The notes beneath the pieces were generated by a model, which saw only the letters and a program-made list of their open reading frames with translations, was not told where the DNA came from and did not search any database. The position numbers and the translations under genes were made by a program. From Rhodospirillaceae bacterium (GTDB taxonomy: Bacteria; Pseudomonadota; Alphaproteobacteria; Rhodospirillales; Rhodospirillaceae): a DNA stretch of 64,000 nt. The stretch spans positions 46,123 to 110,122 of the forward strand of contig SHWP01000004.1 of NCBI GenBank assembly GCA_009693785.1. Reading direction: 5' to 3'. Below, in pieces: positions 31,596 through 40,821 of the stretch. Numbering within the stretch: the stretch's first letter is position 1; each line of letters begins with the position of its first letter.

Positions 31596-32798
31596 CTAAA
31601 CCGCTTTGGCATCGTGCAGGGCGGCAATGTCGCCGGCGCTGTAGCCGATTTCGCCCAAGATCGCATCGGTATCCTGCCCCAGCTTTGGCGCATATTTGCT
31701 CGCCATGCGTTGGCCGTCGAGTTTCAAGGGATTGGCCAGCGTGCGCATATCTGGCCGGTCGGGGTGCGGCACGGTTTGCACCATCTGGGTTTCTTTCAAG
31801 AATGGATTATCCAAGGCCTGGTCGATGCCATAGACCGGGCCTACCGGCAGTTTGCCCTTGAAGACCTCGATCCATTCATTGGTGGTCTTGGCACCAAATG
31901 CATCGTCGAGGATTTTGGTCAGGACGGCGCGATGTTGCAGCCGCGATGGCATGCCCGCAAACCTTGGGTCTGTAGCAAGGCCTGGTTGCCCCAAGCCCTC
32001 AACCAAGATCTCCCAGAACTTTGGGTTTTGGGCCATGACAAAAATCCAGCCGTCTTTGGTCTTTTGCAATTGGCTTGGTGTGATCGAGGCATGAGCACCC
32101 CGCGGCACTTGTTTGCTCACTAGTCCTTCGTTCAAATACCAAATGCCCGGGTAGGTGAGTTGGTGCAGCGCCAAGTCCATCAGGCTTAAATCCACATCGC
32201 GGCCCGGCGCATCGCTGGTTTTACAAGCGAGAATGGCCGCAGTGGCGGCAAAGGCCATCATGCTGCCTGTCATGAAATCAACCATGGACACGCCCAGTCG
32301 CACGGGCGGACCATCGGGCTCGCCGGTCATGCTCATGAAACCCGCCTCGGCCTGCATCAAGAAATCATAGCCCGGCCAATCCACCCGCGAGGTATCGCGC
32401 CCATAGGCCGAGATATGCCCACAGACGATCTTGGGGTTGATGGATTTCAGTGCGGCATAGTCGAGGCCCAATTTGGCGGGCTGGTTGCCACGCATATTGC
32501 CCACTAAGGCATCAGAGCGCGCCACCAGCTTGTGCATGACCTCGCGGCCCTTGGGGTGCTTGAGATCCAGCGTCAGGCTGCGTTTGTTGAGATTAAAGCA
32601 CTGATAAAAAAGGCTGTCGTGCTCGCCCAAAAAATAAGGGCCCGTGTCGCGCGAGAAATCACCGCCTGTGGCGGGGTTCTCAATCTTGATCACGTCCGCG
32701 CCCATGTCGGCCATGATCATGGTGCAATATGGCCCGGCGCCATATTGATCGAGGCTGAGAACGCGGATGCCTTTAAGCGGTAATGCTGTGGACGGCAT
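31596..32798 (-). CDS. Type III (CaiB/BaiF) CoA-transferase, first of a pair
   Basis: A 400-residue protein. The N-terminus is VLSLDQYGAGPYCTMIMADMGADVIKIENP, then RSLTLDLKHPKGREVMHKLVARSDALVGNMRG, the catalytic Asp region RLGVSMVDFMTGSMMAFAATAAI, and a C-terminal KLGQDTDAILGEIGYSAGDIAALH typical of the family. It starts 2 bases after the acyl-CoA dehydrogenase stop. Likely role: activation of a carboxylic acid to its CoA ester before alpha,beta-oxidation. It is only distantly similar to its downstream neighbour, so they are not a recent duplication. Confidence 0.9.
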   Translation of the reverse strand: MPSTALPLKGIRVLSLDQYGAGPYCTMIMADMGADVIKIENPATGGDFSRDTGPYFLGEHDSLFYQCFNLNKRSLTLDLKHPKGREVMHKLVARSDALVGNMRGNQPAKLGLDYAALKSINPKIVCGHISAYGRDTSRVDWPGYDFLMQAEAGFMSMTGEPDGPPVRLGVSMVDFMTGSMMAFAATAAILACKTSDAPGRDVDLSLMDLALHQLTYPGIWYLNEGLVSKQVPRGAHASITPSQLQKTKDGWIFVMAQNPKFWEILVEGLGQPGLATDPRFAGMPSRLQHRAVLTKILDDAFGAKTTNEWIEVFKGKLPVGPVYGIDQALDNPFLKETQMVQTVPHPDRPDMRTLANPLKLDGQRMASKYAPKLGQDTDAILGEIGYSAGDIAALHDAKAV

Positions 32799-32800
32799 GG

Positions 32801-33964
32801 CTAAATCGGATTCCGTTCGACCAGTTGGCGCGCAATGATGATGCGCTGCATTTCATTGGTGCCCTCGCCGATCACCAACAGCGGCGCGTCGCGGTATAAC
32901 CGTTCCACCACGAACTCTTTCGAATAGCCATAACCGCCGTGAATGCGCATGGCTTCCAGTGAGTTATCTACCGCCGCCTCGGTGGCGTAATACTTGGCCA
33001 TGCCTGCTTCCATATCGCAACGCTGGCCTGCGTCGTAAGCCTTGGCTGCACTTTCCACCAACAACCGCGCGGCTTCGCATTTGGTCGCCATTTCGGCGAG
33101 TTTGAGTTGAATGGCCTGGTGCTGGGCGATGGGCTTGCCGAAGGTTTTGCGCTGCTGGCTATATTTAATGGACTCTGTCAGGGCGCGGTTAGCGATACCC
33201 ACACCACGTGCAGCCACATTGATTCGACCCAGTTCCAGCCCACCGACGGCATGATAGAAGCCCTTGCCTTCCTCTGCCCCAATCAAATTGGCGGCAGGGA
33301 CTTTGTAGTCTTCGAAAATCAGCTCGGTTGAATCGATGCCGTGATAGCCCAGCTTTTCGAGTTTGCGCGACACGGTAAAGCCGGGGCCCTTCTCGGCGAT
33401 CAACATGCTCATGCCCTTACGGGGTGGATCAGCCGCCGTGTTGGTTTTTACCAATAGCGCGAAAATCGTTCCTTCTAATCCGTTGGTGATCCAGATTTTC
33501 GAGCCGTTGACGATGTAGTGCTCGCCACGCTTTTCGGCCTTCGTGCGGATGCCCTGCAAGTCGGTGCCCGCGTCGGGTTCGGTCAGGGCGGTACCGCCAC
33601 GCAATTCGCCGGTGACAAGCTTCGGTAGGTATTTTTTCTTCTGGTCCACGGTGCCGAATTTCTCGATGCACTTGGCCAGCATCAGGTGGGAATTAAAGAC
33701 CCCCGTCAGCGACATCCAACTTTCCGAGATCATGGTGACGATCTTGGCGTAGGTGCTGGCCGAAAGGCCCAGACCACCCCACTCGGTGCTCACAGTGGCG
33801 CCAAACAGGCCAAGCGCTTTCATTTGCTCGACCATTTGATGCGGATATTCGTCAGCGTGCTCCATGCGCATGGCATGGGGTTCCACGTCGCGCGCCAGCC
33901 ACTTGGCGATGGCATCGAGAATGGGGGCATCATCGGCGGAAGCATCATCGCCGCAGGGTGTCAT
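32801..33964 (-). CDS. Acyl-CoA dehydrogenase
   Basis: About 387 residues with the full ACAD fold: the flavin/substrate loop GGTALTEPDAGTDLQGIRT, WITNGLEGTIFALLVKT, the middle beta domain, then QRKTFGKPIAQHQAIQLKLAEMATKCEAARLL and the C-terminal GGYGYSKEFVVERLYRD...GEGTNEMQRIIIARQLV. It is an FAD enzyme that introduces a 2,3 double bond into an acyl-CoA. The start is ATG 33964 after a GGAG SD six bases upstream; the frame back to 33988 lacks support. Substrate chain length cannot be read from the sequence. Confidence 0.92.
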   Translation of the reverse strand: MTPCGDDASADDAPILDAIAKWLARDVEPHAMRMEHADEYPHQMVEQMKALGLFGATVSTEWGGLGLSASTYAKIVTMISESWMSLTGVFNSHLMLAKCIEKFGTVDQKKKYLPKLVTGELRGGTALTEPDAGTDLQGIRTKAEKRGEHYIVNGSKIWITNGLEGTIFALLVKTNTAADPPRKGMSMLIAEKGPGFTVSRKLEKLGYHGIDSTELIFEDYKVPAANLIGAEEGKGFYHAVGGLELGRINVAARGVGIANRALTESIKYSQQRKTFGKPIAQHQAIQLKLAEMATKCEAARLLVESAAKAYDAGQRCDMEAGMAKYYATEAAVDNSLEAMRIHGGYGYSKEFVVERLYRDAPLLVIGEGTNEMQRIIIARQLVERNPI

Positions 33965-34029
33965 GGGGCTCTCCAAATCTTGGAACAAGGCCCGAAGATG
34001 CCGGGGAATGGGCTACCCCGCAACCCCCG

Positions 34030-34716
34030 CTACTGTGCAGCTTGGGCGGTGTTTTGGGTTTGCAGTTCGGCTAGTGTTTCTGTGGTTGAGAGCACCCTGC
34101 CCCACAGCCGCAGGAACATCTCCTCAAAGGCCGTTTGCATCCGGTCAGAGCACGTGCCCGTGGCATCCGAGACCAGAACCACGCCGTAGCCTTTGTCGGC
34201 GGCTTCCATGGCGGTCATGCCGACGCAATTGTTGGTGGACACGCCCACCACAACCAACTCGGTCACACCCAGCGCCCGCAAGCGGCTGTCGATGCCCGTC
34301 GACCCAAACGCGCCCATGGTGGTTTTGTTCAGTACTGGTTCATGCGGCAGCGGCTTGAGCGCATCGACAATATCATGCTCCGCTCTGCCGACTTTGTTAT
34401 CGGTGGCCTTCACAAAGGCGCGAATATGCCGCGCAACATCCGAGCAGTCGGGTGTCTCGGCGCCATAGGTAATGAAAATCACCGGCGCGCCCATGGCCCG
34501 GAACGCCGCGAGAAGTTTTTGTGTGTTCGGAACGACGAAATTTTCGATGCGGTCAAAGCGATAGCGTGATTCCTCCAACCGCCCCTGTTCGCGCAGCATC
34601 TTCGCCAATCCGTGGTTCAAACTGCCGGTGGCGTTTTGCATATCGACCACCAACAGCGCCGTGGTGGCAGGTTTGAGGGCAAAGCGGAGATTATATTCAC
34701 TGATATAGGCGGTCAT
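34030..34716 (-). CDS. Isochorismatase-like cysteine hydrolase
   Basis: A 228-residue protein with the cysteine-hydrolase triad: Asp in LLVVDMQNATG, Lys in VLNKTTMGAFGSTGID and the nucleophilic Cys in VVGVSTNNCVGMTAMEA. Members hydrolyse isochorismate, N-carbamoyl compounds, nicotinamide or biuret-type amides. The Arg/Asn-rich first helix and the STNNC motif suggest an amidase rather than true isochorismatase. It lies 18 bases after the alpha/beta hydrolase and may release a free acid for the CoA-transferases downstream; this is inferred from context. Confidence 0.85.
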   Translation of the reverse strand: MTAYISEYNLRFALKPATTALLVVDMQNATGSLNHGLAKMLREQGRLEESRYRFDRIENFVVPNTQKLLAAFRAMGAPVIFITYGAETPDCSDVARHIRAFVKATDNKVGRAEHDIVDALKPLPHEPVLNKTTMGAFGSTGIDSRLRALGVTELVVVGVSTNNCVGMTAMEAADKGYGVVLVSDATGTCSDRMQTAFEEMFLRLWGRVLSTTETLAELQTQNTAQAAQ

Positions 34717-34734
34717 GGACGGGCCTGCGTGCTG

Positions 34735-35694
34735 CTAGGAACCCAGCATACCAAGTTTCAGGCGGACCAGGAATTCGGCTTGGCGGGCGGCGCGCACCAG
34801 CCATTCCCCTGTTGAAATCCGCTCGGGAAGCCGCGCCAGAAAGTCATCGGTGGCCTTAAGCGCCACCGGCTCGTCGAAATACGGTGTGTGGCCACGGTCA
34901 GGCACCAAGCACTGTTCAAGGTGAGGCAAGCGTTCTTTCATTTTGGCGAACGTCTCGGGCGACAGAACATCGGAAATCGCCCCACGCATGGCCAGCACCG
35001 GAATTCCCCTAAGCCGCAAAAAATATGGCCACAAGCTGGTGGCCGCCGAACCGGCTTGAACTGCGTTACCGAAGGGTTTGGCAATGTTGAGGTCGTAATC
35101 GTTCTTGATTGTGCCATCGGGCTGTTCGATGAAACGGCGGCGCGCCATTTTCAACCAATCGGCTTTTTGGTAGTCGGGATAAATTTTGCCATCAACTTGG
35201 TGCAGCGCATCCGCGGCCGCATCCCAGGACGGCCCGGTGTAGCCGCGCGCAACAAAAGCAGCGATGCGGGTCATGCCAGTGGTATCCACCTCGGGCCCAA
35301 TGTCATTCATCACGATACCGAGCACCCTGGTGGGCACCACCGCACCCAGGACCGCTGCGATGATACCGCCCAGCGAGGTGCCGACGAGCGCCACGTGTTT
35401 GAGCGATAGCGCCTTGAGCATTTGCATCATATCGCGCACATAGATTGGCGGCTGGTAGGTGTTGGGGTCGGGTGAATATTCGGATTTGCCCCGCCCGCGC
35501 AGATCGACACACAAGACCCGGTATTTAGCCGCCAGATGGGGCGCCAATTCGTCAAAATCGCGGGAATTACGGGTCAGCCCTGGAATACAAATGACCGTCA
35601 GGCGCGGATTAGGCGGCCCTGGATAGTCTCGGAAGAATAGCCGCAGGCCATCAGATGACGTGAAAGTGCGCTCTTGAAATTCGCCCGCCGCCAT
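34735..35694 (-). CDS. Alpha/beta-fold hydrolase
   Basis: A 319-residue hydrolase. The oxyanion loop is CIPGLTRNSRDFDELAPHL. The nucleophile elbow is VALVGTSLGGIIA, the acid is in AMRGAISDVLS and the histidine in VPDRGHTPYFDEP, giving the Ser-Asp-His triad. DLRGRGKSEYSPDP is typical of the meta-cleavage-product/epoxide hydrolase-like group. It is the first gene of the five-gene minus-strand operon down to 30414 and would provide an initial ester or C-C hydrolysis. The substrate is unknown. Confidence 0.88.
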   Translation of the reverse strand: MAAGEFQERTFTSSDGLRLFFRDYPGPPNPRLTVICIPGLTRNSRDFDELAPHLAAKYRVLCVDLRGRGKSEYSPDPNTYQPPIYVRDMMQMLKALSLKHVALVGTSLGGIIAAVLGAVVPTRVLGIVMNDIGPEVDTTGMTRIAAFVARGYTGPSWDAAADALHQVDGKIYPDYQKADWLKMARRRFIEQPDGTIKNDYDLNIAKPFGNAVQAGSAATSLWPYFLRLRGIPVLAMRGAISDVLSPETFAKMKERLPHLEQCLVPDRGHTPYFDEPVALKATDDFLARLPERISTGEWLVRAARQAEFLVRLKLGMLGS

Positions 35695-36227
35695 TGAACT
35701 GCCGCCCCCAAATCAGGAGCCGACGATAACGGCGCGGCAGGCTTAGGGCAATTGCGGGAGGGCACAATGCCTTTGAGAAAGGCTGCTTGGCGCGGCTATC
35801 CGTGAGCGAAATAGACGTCAGAATGGTCTATCGTGGCCCCTTTAACGGCATTGGCATCCTGAGCGGCGGCCTGACTCAGCGAGTCATGATGCTCGCCGTC
35901 CCCATCCGGCGATTTGGGAATCTGATAATCGCCCAGCCAATTATCTTTCGCATTGAGCCATGCTTTGGGGCTAACCGGCGACGCATTTTCCAACATTTCG
36001 AGATTCCCAAGAATGGAACATGACGCTTGTTGGAGGTAGCTATAAGGCCGTGACAGACTATCCGGGTGAGAGAAGGCCCAGTGAGTTCGCAATAATGGCA
36101 GCCAACGAAAGATTACTCTCTATTGCCGCCTCATAAGAAAAAAGTCTCCTCTTTATGAACACTGGCGCATTGTTGGCATCAGCACTAACTTTATGGGAAC
36201 GCCGTTTGCCCCGAGGTTACCACCGCG
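35695..36227. other. 533-base intergenic region
   Basis: No supported gene. A minus-strand open frame at 35796-36092 (98 codons, ending HSDVYFAHG) has a protein-like composition but no SD or family motif that I recognise, and it could be a gene remnant. The region must hold divergent promoters for the hydrolase operon and the cysteine-synthase-like gene. No repeat was seen. Confidence 0.4.
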
Positions 36228-37301
36228 ATGAACCAAGAGGCTTCGATGAACCATCTCGCACCACAGGGGAAACTGGCCAGGCCCCCTCAAGCCAGGGGTT
36301 TCGCCAACGACGTATGCGGGGCCATTGGCAATACCCCGCTGATCAAACTGCGCCGTGCCTCGGAACTGACGAGCTGCACCATCTTGGGTAAGGCCGAATT
36401 CCTCAACCCCGGCGGCTCGATCAAGGACCGCACAGCACTTTATATAGTCGATGATGCTGAACGGCGCGGAGCCTTGCGGCCTGGTGGGGTGATCGTCGAG
36501 GGCACCGCGGGCAACACCGGCATCGGGCTAACAATAGTTGCGCGCGCCCGGGGGTACCGCACTGTCATTGTTATTCCCGCAAACCAAAGCCAAGAAAAGA
36601 AAGAGGCTTTGCGGCTGCTGGGTGCAGAATTGCGGGAAGTTCCCCCGGTGCCAGCGGCACACCCCGACCATTACGTCAAAGTCTCGCAGCGGCTGGCCGA
36701 GGAACTGGCAAAAACCGAGGTAAATGGCGCGGTTTGGGCAAATCAGTTCGACAACACTGCCAATCGCGACGGGCACGAGCGCATCACCGCGCCCGAAATC
36801 TGGGATCAATTGGATGGCAGACTTGATGCCTTTGTTGCCTCTGTCGGCACGGGTGGAACCCTGGCGGGTATTAGTGCCGGGTTGAAGTCACGGCGGCCAA
36901 ACATTGTCACCGCCCTGGCCGACCCCGAAGGGGCTGCACTGTACCATTACTATAAGTATGGCTCGCTCAAGGCCGAGGGCAGTTCTATCACCGAGGGCAT
37001 TGGCCAAGGGCGCATCACCGCAAATCTTGACGGGGCAAAAATCGACGAGGCGTTTCGCATTCCCGATGCCGAGGCTTTACCGGTTATCTTTAACTTGTTG
37101 CGTGATGAGGGGCTGTGTGTGGGCGGCTCGACCGGAATCAATGTGGCGGCTGCCATTCGCCTAGCGCACCAATTGGGGACTGGGAAAACTATCGTCACCG
37201 TTCTTGCGGACTCGGGGACGCGCTATCAAAGCAAGCTGTTCAATTCAGATTTTTTGAGATCAAAAGACCTGCCTGTTCCCCCCTGGCTACTAGGCAATTA
37301 G
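36228..37301 (+). CDS. Cysteine synthase-like PLP-dependent enzyme
   Basis: A 357-residue fold-type II PLP enzyme. The PLP lysine is in NPGGSIKDRTALYI. The substrate loop is VEGTAGNTGIGL, the phosphate-binding loop is SVGTGGTLAGIS, and the serine facing the pyridine nitrogen is in VGGSTGINVAAAI. These are the features of O-acetylserine sulfhydrylase (CysK/CysM/Cds1). At about 350 residues it is longer than typical CysK and close to the Cds1/cysteine desulfhydrase-like branch. The start may be 36228 or ATG 36246, which has AAGAGG upstream. It is a single gene. Confidence 0.85.
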   Translation: MNQEASMNHLAPQGKLARPPQARGFANDVCGAIGNTPLIKLRRASELTSCTILGKAEFLNPGGSIKDRTALYIVDDAERRGALRPGGVIVEGTAGNTGIGLTIVARARGYRTVIVIPANQSQEKKEALRLLGAELREVPPVPAAHPDHYVKVSQRLAEELAKTEVNGAVWANQFDNTANRDGHERITAPEIWDQLDGRLDAFVASVGTGGTLAGISAGLKSRRPNIVTALADPEGAALYHYYKYGSLKAEGSSITEGIGQGRITANLDGAKIDEAFRIPDAEALPVIFNLLRDEGLCVGGSTGINVAAAIRLAHQLGTGKTIVTVLADSGTRYQSKLFNSDFLRSKDLPVPPWLLGN

Positions 37302-37696
37302 CCAATTTTCGACCACCAACTGATCCGGGTGACGGGTGTCGGCAACCTGTCGCCCCTGTAATCTTATTTCTAAAAAATGCCAAAAACAGGAAATTTATTA
37401 TGTCCTGTGACGATGCAGAGACGATTTGTTTCTTATTTTTTAATCTCATACAAGCCCATGATTTATATATGTTTTTTGAAAATTGTAGCTTCCCTGCAAC
37501 ACGCGCAACTAAACGTTAAATTGTATTGAAACAAAGTTGACTTAGCACCCCCTCCACCTCTTTACTTGACGCCAATGTGAGCCGTGCTCACGCCAACGCG
37601 GTTCGGGCCTGTCCCGGATCGCAACCGCCACCAAAAACACGGGAATTCCGGTTTTGGCTGGTGGTCGCGGGAGTCATTTATAAGAAGGGGTACATC
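37302..37696. other. 395-base AT-rich promoter region
   Basis: No gene recognised. The stretch 37365-37530 is clearly more AT-rich than its surroundings and should contain the promoter of the large TonB receptor. TTGACTT near 37538 is a possible -35 box, but I cannot place a convincing -10. Confidence 0.4.
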
Positions 37697-40600
37697 GTGA
37701 AACACACGACAATGTTCGGCCGTGCATTGCGCACGGCGTTAATGTCCAGTGCTGTTCTCGCCTTCGCCGTGCCGGCGATCGCGCAACAGCAACAAGCCGC
37801 CACCGATGAGAGGGTTGAGGAAATTGTCGTCACCGGTTCGCGCATTAAGACCCAGAGCCTGACGTCTAGCCTGACGTCTAACAGCCCGGTCACAAGTCTG
37901 ACAGCTGAGGAAATGTCATTTAACGCGCCGGTCGCAGCCGAAGAATTGATCCGGTCGCTGCCAGCCGTTTCTCCAGCCACCGGTCCTGGCACCAATAACG
38001 GTGCTAACGGCGGCGCGATCATCGATATTCGTAATCTCGATGCAAAACGCTCACTTGTTCTGTTGGATGGACGCCGTCTGACGCCTTTCAACCTAGACGG
38101 CCATATCGACACCAACATCGTTCCGATTTCCCTCATCGAACGCGCTGACCTCGTTACCGGTGGTGCCTCAGCCGTGTACGGCGCCGACGCCGTCGCCGGC
38201 GTTGTCAACTTCATCACCAAGCGCAACTTCGAAGGCCTGCAATTCTCAGGCTCATACGGTATGTCGGATAAATCCGATGCTAAGCGCCTTAAGGGCGACG
38301 TGCTGATGGGTGCGAGTTTTAACGACAATCGCGGCAACGTGGTGTTAAGCCTCGGCTATACCGACAGCCAACAGCTGACGGCTGGCGAGCGGCCTTACGG
38401 CGCCCGCCAAAGTGATACGACGACTTGCCCAGGTGCAACCGGTAATATCGTCGGCACGACCACCCCAATCAACACTCCAGCGGGCCAATTACCTCTGGGT
38501 ATAACGACCCTCTCTTCCACGAACTGCGCTCAACAGGGTTCTGGAACCACGATCCCCGCGCAGCTTGCCATCGGGTCAGGCGGCCTGGGTTTGACGGGTG
38601 TCGCTGGCCAAATTAACCCCGCGACCGGCCGGATCGATCCCACGGTCCTCGCGTATAACTTTAACCCTGATAACCTCTTCCAATCTCCGCTGGAACGTTA
38701 TCAGTTTACCTCGATGGGCCGGTATGAACTCAACGACTATGCCGAGGTTTATACGCAAGTCCTTTATACGCGCAATAACGTCCACACTCAGTTGGCGTCG
38801 AGCGGCACCTTCCTCAACGTCTACCAGGTTCCGATCGGCAATCCGTTTATTCCGGCTGCTGCTCGTGCCCAGATCTGCGCTGCGCGTGGCATTCCAGCCG
38901 CGCAATGCGTCGCTGGCCCCGGCGGAGCGACCGAGGTTCCGATCACCATCGGCCGACGCATCACCGAACTTGGTCCGCGCTTGAACGACTTCCAAAACAA
39001 GTGGTTCCAATTCACCATCGGAGCCCGCGGCGACATCGTGGATAACTGGAGCTACGACGTGTACTTCGAACGCGGCGAAGCCAGCCAAACGCAGATCCGC
39101 GGCAACTGGGGTTCGTTGTCAAAAGTGCAACAGGCTCTACGCGCATTTAACCCCACGACCTGCACCAACACATCTAACGGCTGCGTGCCGCTGAACGTGT
39201 TTGGCGCCGCAGGATCGATTACTCCAGCAATGATCGGCTTCATTAACCTCAATGCCATCCTTGGCCAAAAGGTTGATCAGAAAGTCGCTAACGCGAGCTT
39301 GTCTGGCGACCTTGGCGAAAACTTGATGAGCCCGTTCGCCAGTCTGCCGATTGGCGTGGCGGTCGGTGCTGAGTATCGCAAACTGTTCGCCGCCAACCAG
39401 TCAGACGGCTCTTCGCAGATCCAAGGCGAAGTGCTTGGAACTGGGGCTCCGCTGCCTGATCGCAGCGGCACCTTCGATCTGAAGGAAATCTTCGGCGAAG
39501 TACTGATTCCGATCGTCAGTGATCAACCGATGATGGAAAGCCTGAACTTCGAAGGCGGATACCGCCGCACGAAGTTTACGACGACCACGTCGGATACCTA
39601 TGGCAGCGCAAAGTTCGGCGGCGAATGGTCGCCGATTCAAGGCCTGCGTTTCCGCGGCATGGGTCAACGCGCGACCCGCGCTCCGAACGTGAACGAACTG
39701 TTCGCTCCGGCTGTGTCTGGTTTGACCAATCTGGCGGTCGATCCTTGCCAACTGAACTTGATTAACCTTGGGCAAGCCAATACGGCCGGCACATTGTCCA
39801 ACCTCTGCCGTCTGACGGGCATTCCGCTGACAGTGATCGGTACTTTGGCCGCCCCCTCGGCGGGCCAGATCAATACGGTTGCTGGCGGCAACACAGCGCT
39901 CGGCCCAGAAAAGGCCAAGACGATGACCTTGGGTGGCGTATGGACGCCTGAGTTCGCCGACGGTCTTGCGGTAACCTTGGATTACTACAAGATCAACCTG
40001 AACAAGGCGATTGAACGTCCAGCCGCAGCGGATGTTCTGAGCCAGTGCTACACGACAGCGTTCAATCCAAGCCTCACACTGAACGCTGCATGCCAACAGG
40101 TCCTGCGTGAACCGACGAACGGCTCGTTCAACGGTGCAACAGCTCCTGGCATCGTACGGCCATTGTCCAACCTCGGCAAAATCGATACCACCGGCTGGGA
40201 TTTGAACGTTACCTATAAGGTGGCGTTCGAGGACATGGGCATGAGTTCCGCGCTTGGCAACTTGGCGCTGAGCTTTAACGGTTCGAAGGTCAACAGCTAC
40301 TTCCAACAACCGACCCCAAGCTCAATCCGTCGCGATTGCTTGGGTTATTACTCGGTAGCTTGCGATGAGCCTTTGGCCCGGTACCGCTGGAACCAGCGCA
40401 CCACGTGGTACATCAGCGACTTCGACTTCTCGTACAATTGGCGCCACATGGGTGCGACGAAAGTGGAGCCGTTGGCCGGTGTGTTCTTCGCCGACTTCTC
40501 ACGCATCAAGGCTTACGACTATGTCGACTTGTCGGGCGGCTGGGATGTCTCGGAGACGGCACGCATCGCGCTTTCGATCACGAACGTCTCTAACAAGAAG

Positions 40601-40717
40601 CCGCCAGTCGTGGGTAACACCATCGGCACCACCGGCAACAACAGCGGCAATACGTTCCCGCAAAGCTACGACACCATCGGGCGTTTCTTCTCGCTCAGCT
40701 CGGTTGTGAAGTTCTAA
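37697..40717 (+). CDS. Large TonB-dependent receptor
   Basis: About 1006 residues. The signal peptide is MFGRALRTALMSSAVLAFAVPAIAQ, then a TonB box VEEIVVTGSRIK, a plug with AAEELIRSLPAVSPATGPGTNNGANGGAIIDIRNLDAKRSLVLLDGRRL and VDLVTGGASAVYGADAVAGVVNFI-type motif (38150-38215), and a long barrel ending FFSLSSVVKF. The class with Gly/Asn-rich plug and long extracellular loops carrying paired cysteines typically imports oligosaccharides or peptides. The start is GTG 37697 after AAGGGG six bases upstream; the frame back to 37577 adds an unsupported tail. It ends in a strong terminator. Its codon use looks optimised, suggesting high expression. Confidence 0.92.
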   Translation: MKHTTMFGRALRTALMSSAVLAFAVPAIAQQQQAATDERVEEIVVTGSRIKTQSLTSSLTSNSPVTSLTAEEMSFNAPVAAEELIRSLPAVSPATGPGTNNGANGGAIIDIRNLDAKRSLVLLDGRRLTPFNLDGHIDTNIVPISLIERADLVTGGASAVYGADAVAGVVNFITKRNFEGLQFSGSYGMSDKSDAKRLKGDVLMGASFNDNRGNVVLSLGYTDSQQLTAGERPYGARQSDTTTCPGATGNIVGTTTPINTPAGQLPLGITTLSSTNCAQQGSGTTIPAQLAIGSGGLGLTGVAGQINPATGRIDPTVLAYNFNPDNLFQSPLERYQFTSMGRYELNDYAEVYTQVLYTRNNVHTQLASSGTFLNVYQVPIGNPFIPAAARAQICAARGIPAAQCVAGPGGATEVPITIGRRITELGPRLNDFQNKWFQFTIGARGDIVDNWSYDVYFERGEASQTQIRGNWGSLSKVQQALRAFNPTTCTNTSNGCVPLNVFGAAGSITPAMIGFINLNAILGQKVDQKVANASLSGDLGENLMSPFASLPIGVAVGAEYRKLFAANQSDGSSQIQGEVLGTGAPLPDRSGTFDLKEIFGEVLIPIVSDQPMMESLNFEGGYRRTKFTTTTSDTYGSAKFGGEWSPIQGLRFRGMGQRATRAPNVNELFAPAVSGLTNLAVDPCQLNLINLGQANTAGTLSNLCRLTGIPLTVIGTLAAPSAGQINTVAGGNTALGPEKAKTMTLGGVWTPEFADGLAVTLDYYKINLNKAIERPAAADVLSQCYTTAFNPSLTLNAACQQVLREPTNGSFNGATAPGIVRPLSNLGKIDTTGWDLNVTYKVAFEDMGMSSALGNLALSFNGSKVNSYFQQPTPSSIRRDCLGYYSVACDEPLARYRWNQRTTWYISDFDFSYNWRHMGATKVEPLAGVFFADFSRIKAYDYVDLSGGWDVSETARIALSITNVSNKKPPVVGNTIGTTGNNSGNTFPQSYDTIGRFFSLSSVVKF

Positions 40718-40743
40718 GTCATAAGCCAGATTAACGGCATACG

Positions 40744-40774
40744 AAGGGCGGCAGGCAACTGCCGCCCTTTTTGT
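40744..40774 (+). terminator. Intrinsic terminator after the large TonB receptor
   Basis: An 11-bp perfect stem AAGGGCGGCAG/CTGCCGCCCTT with a GCAA tetraloop and a T run. Confidence 0.92.
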
Positions 40775-40821
40775 TTTTGAATTTTTGTGGATCGCTCGGA
40801 ATGAAAAGTTAGTGCGGAAAT

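Noticed and set aside
30957..32123. 388-codon plus-strand frame opposite the CoA-transferases
   Set aside because: Its length comes from GC-rich antisense bias; the minus strand carries two clear CaiB-type proteins with full motifs.
35796..36092. 98-codon minus-strand frame in the intergenic region
   Set aside because: Protein-like composition but no SD, family motif or coupling; left as a possible remnant only.
39401..40309. 302-codon minus-strand frame inside the large TonB receptor
   Set aside because: It is the antisense of barrel-coding DNA with no start signal or domain.
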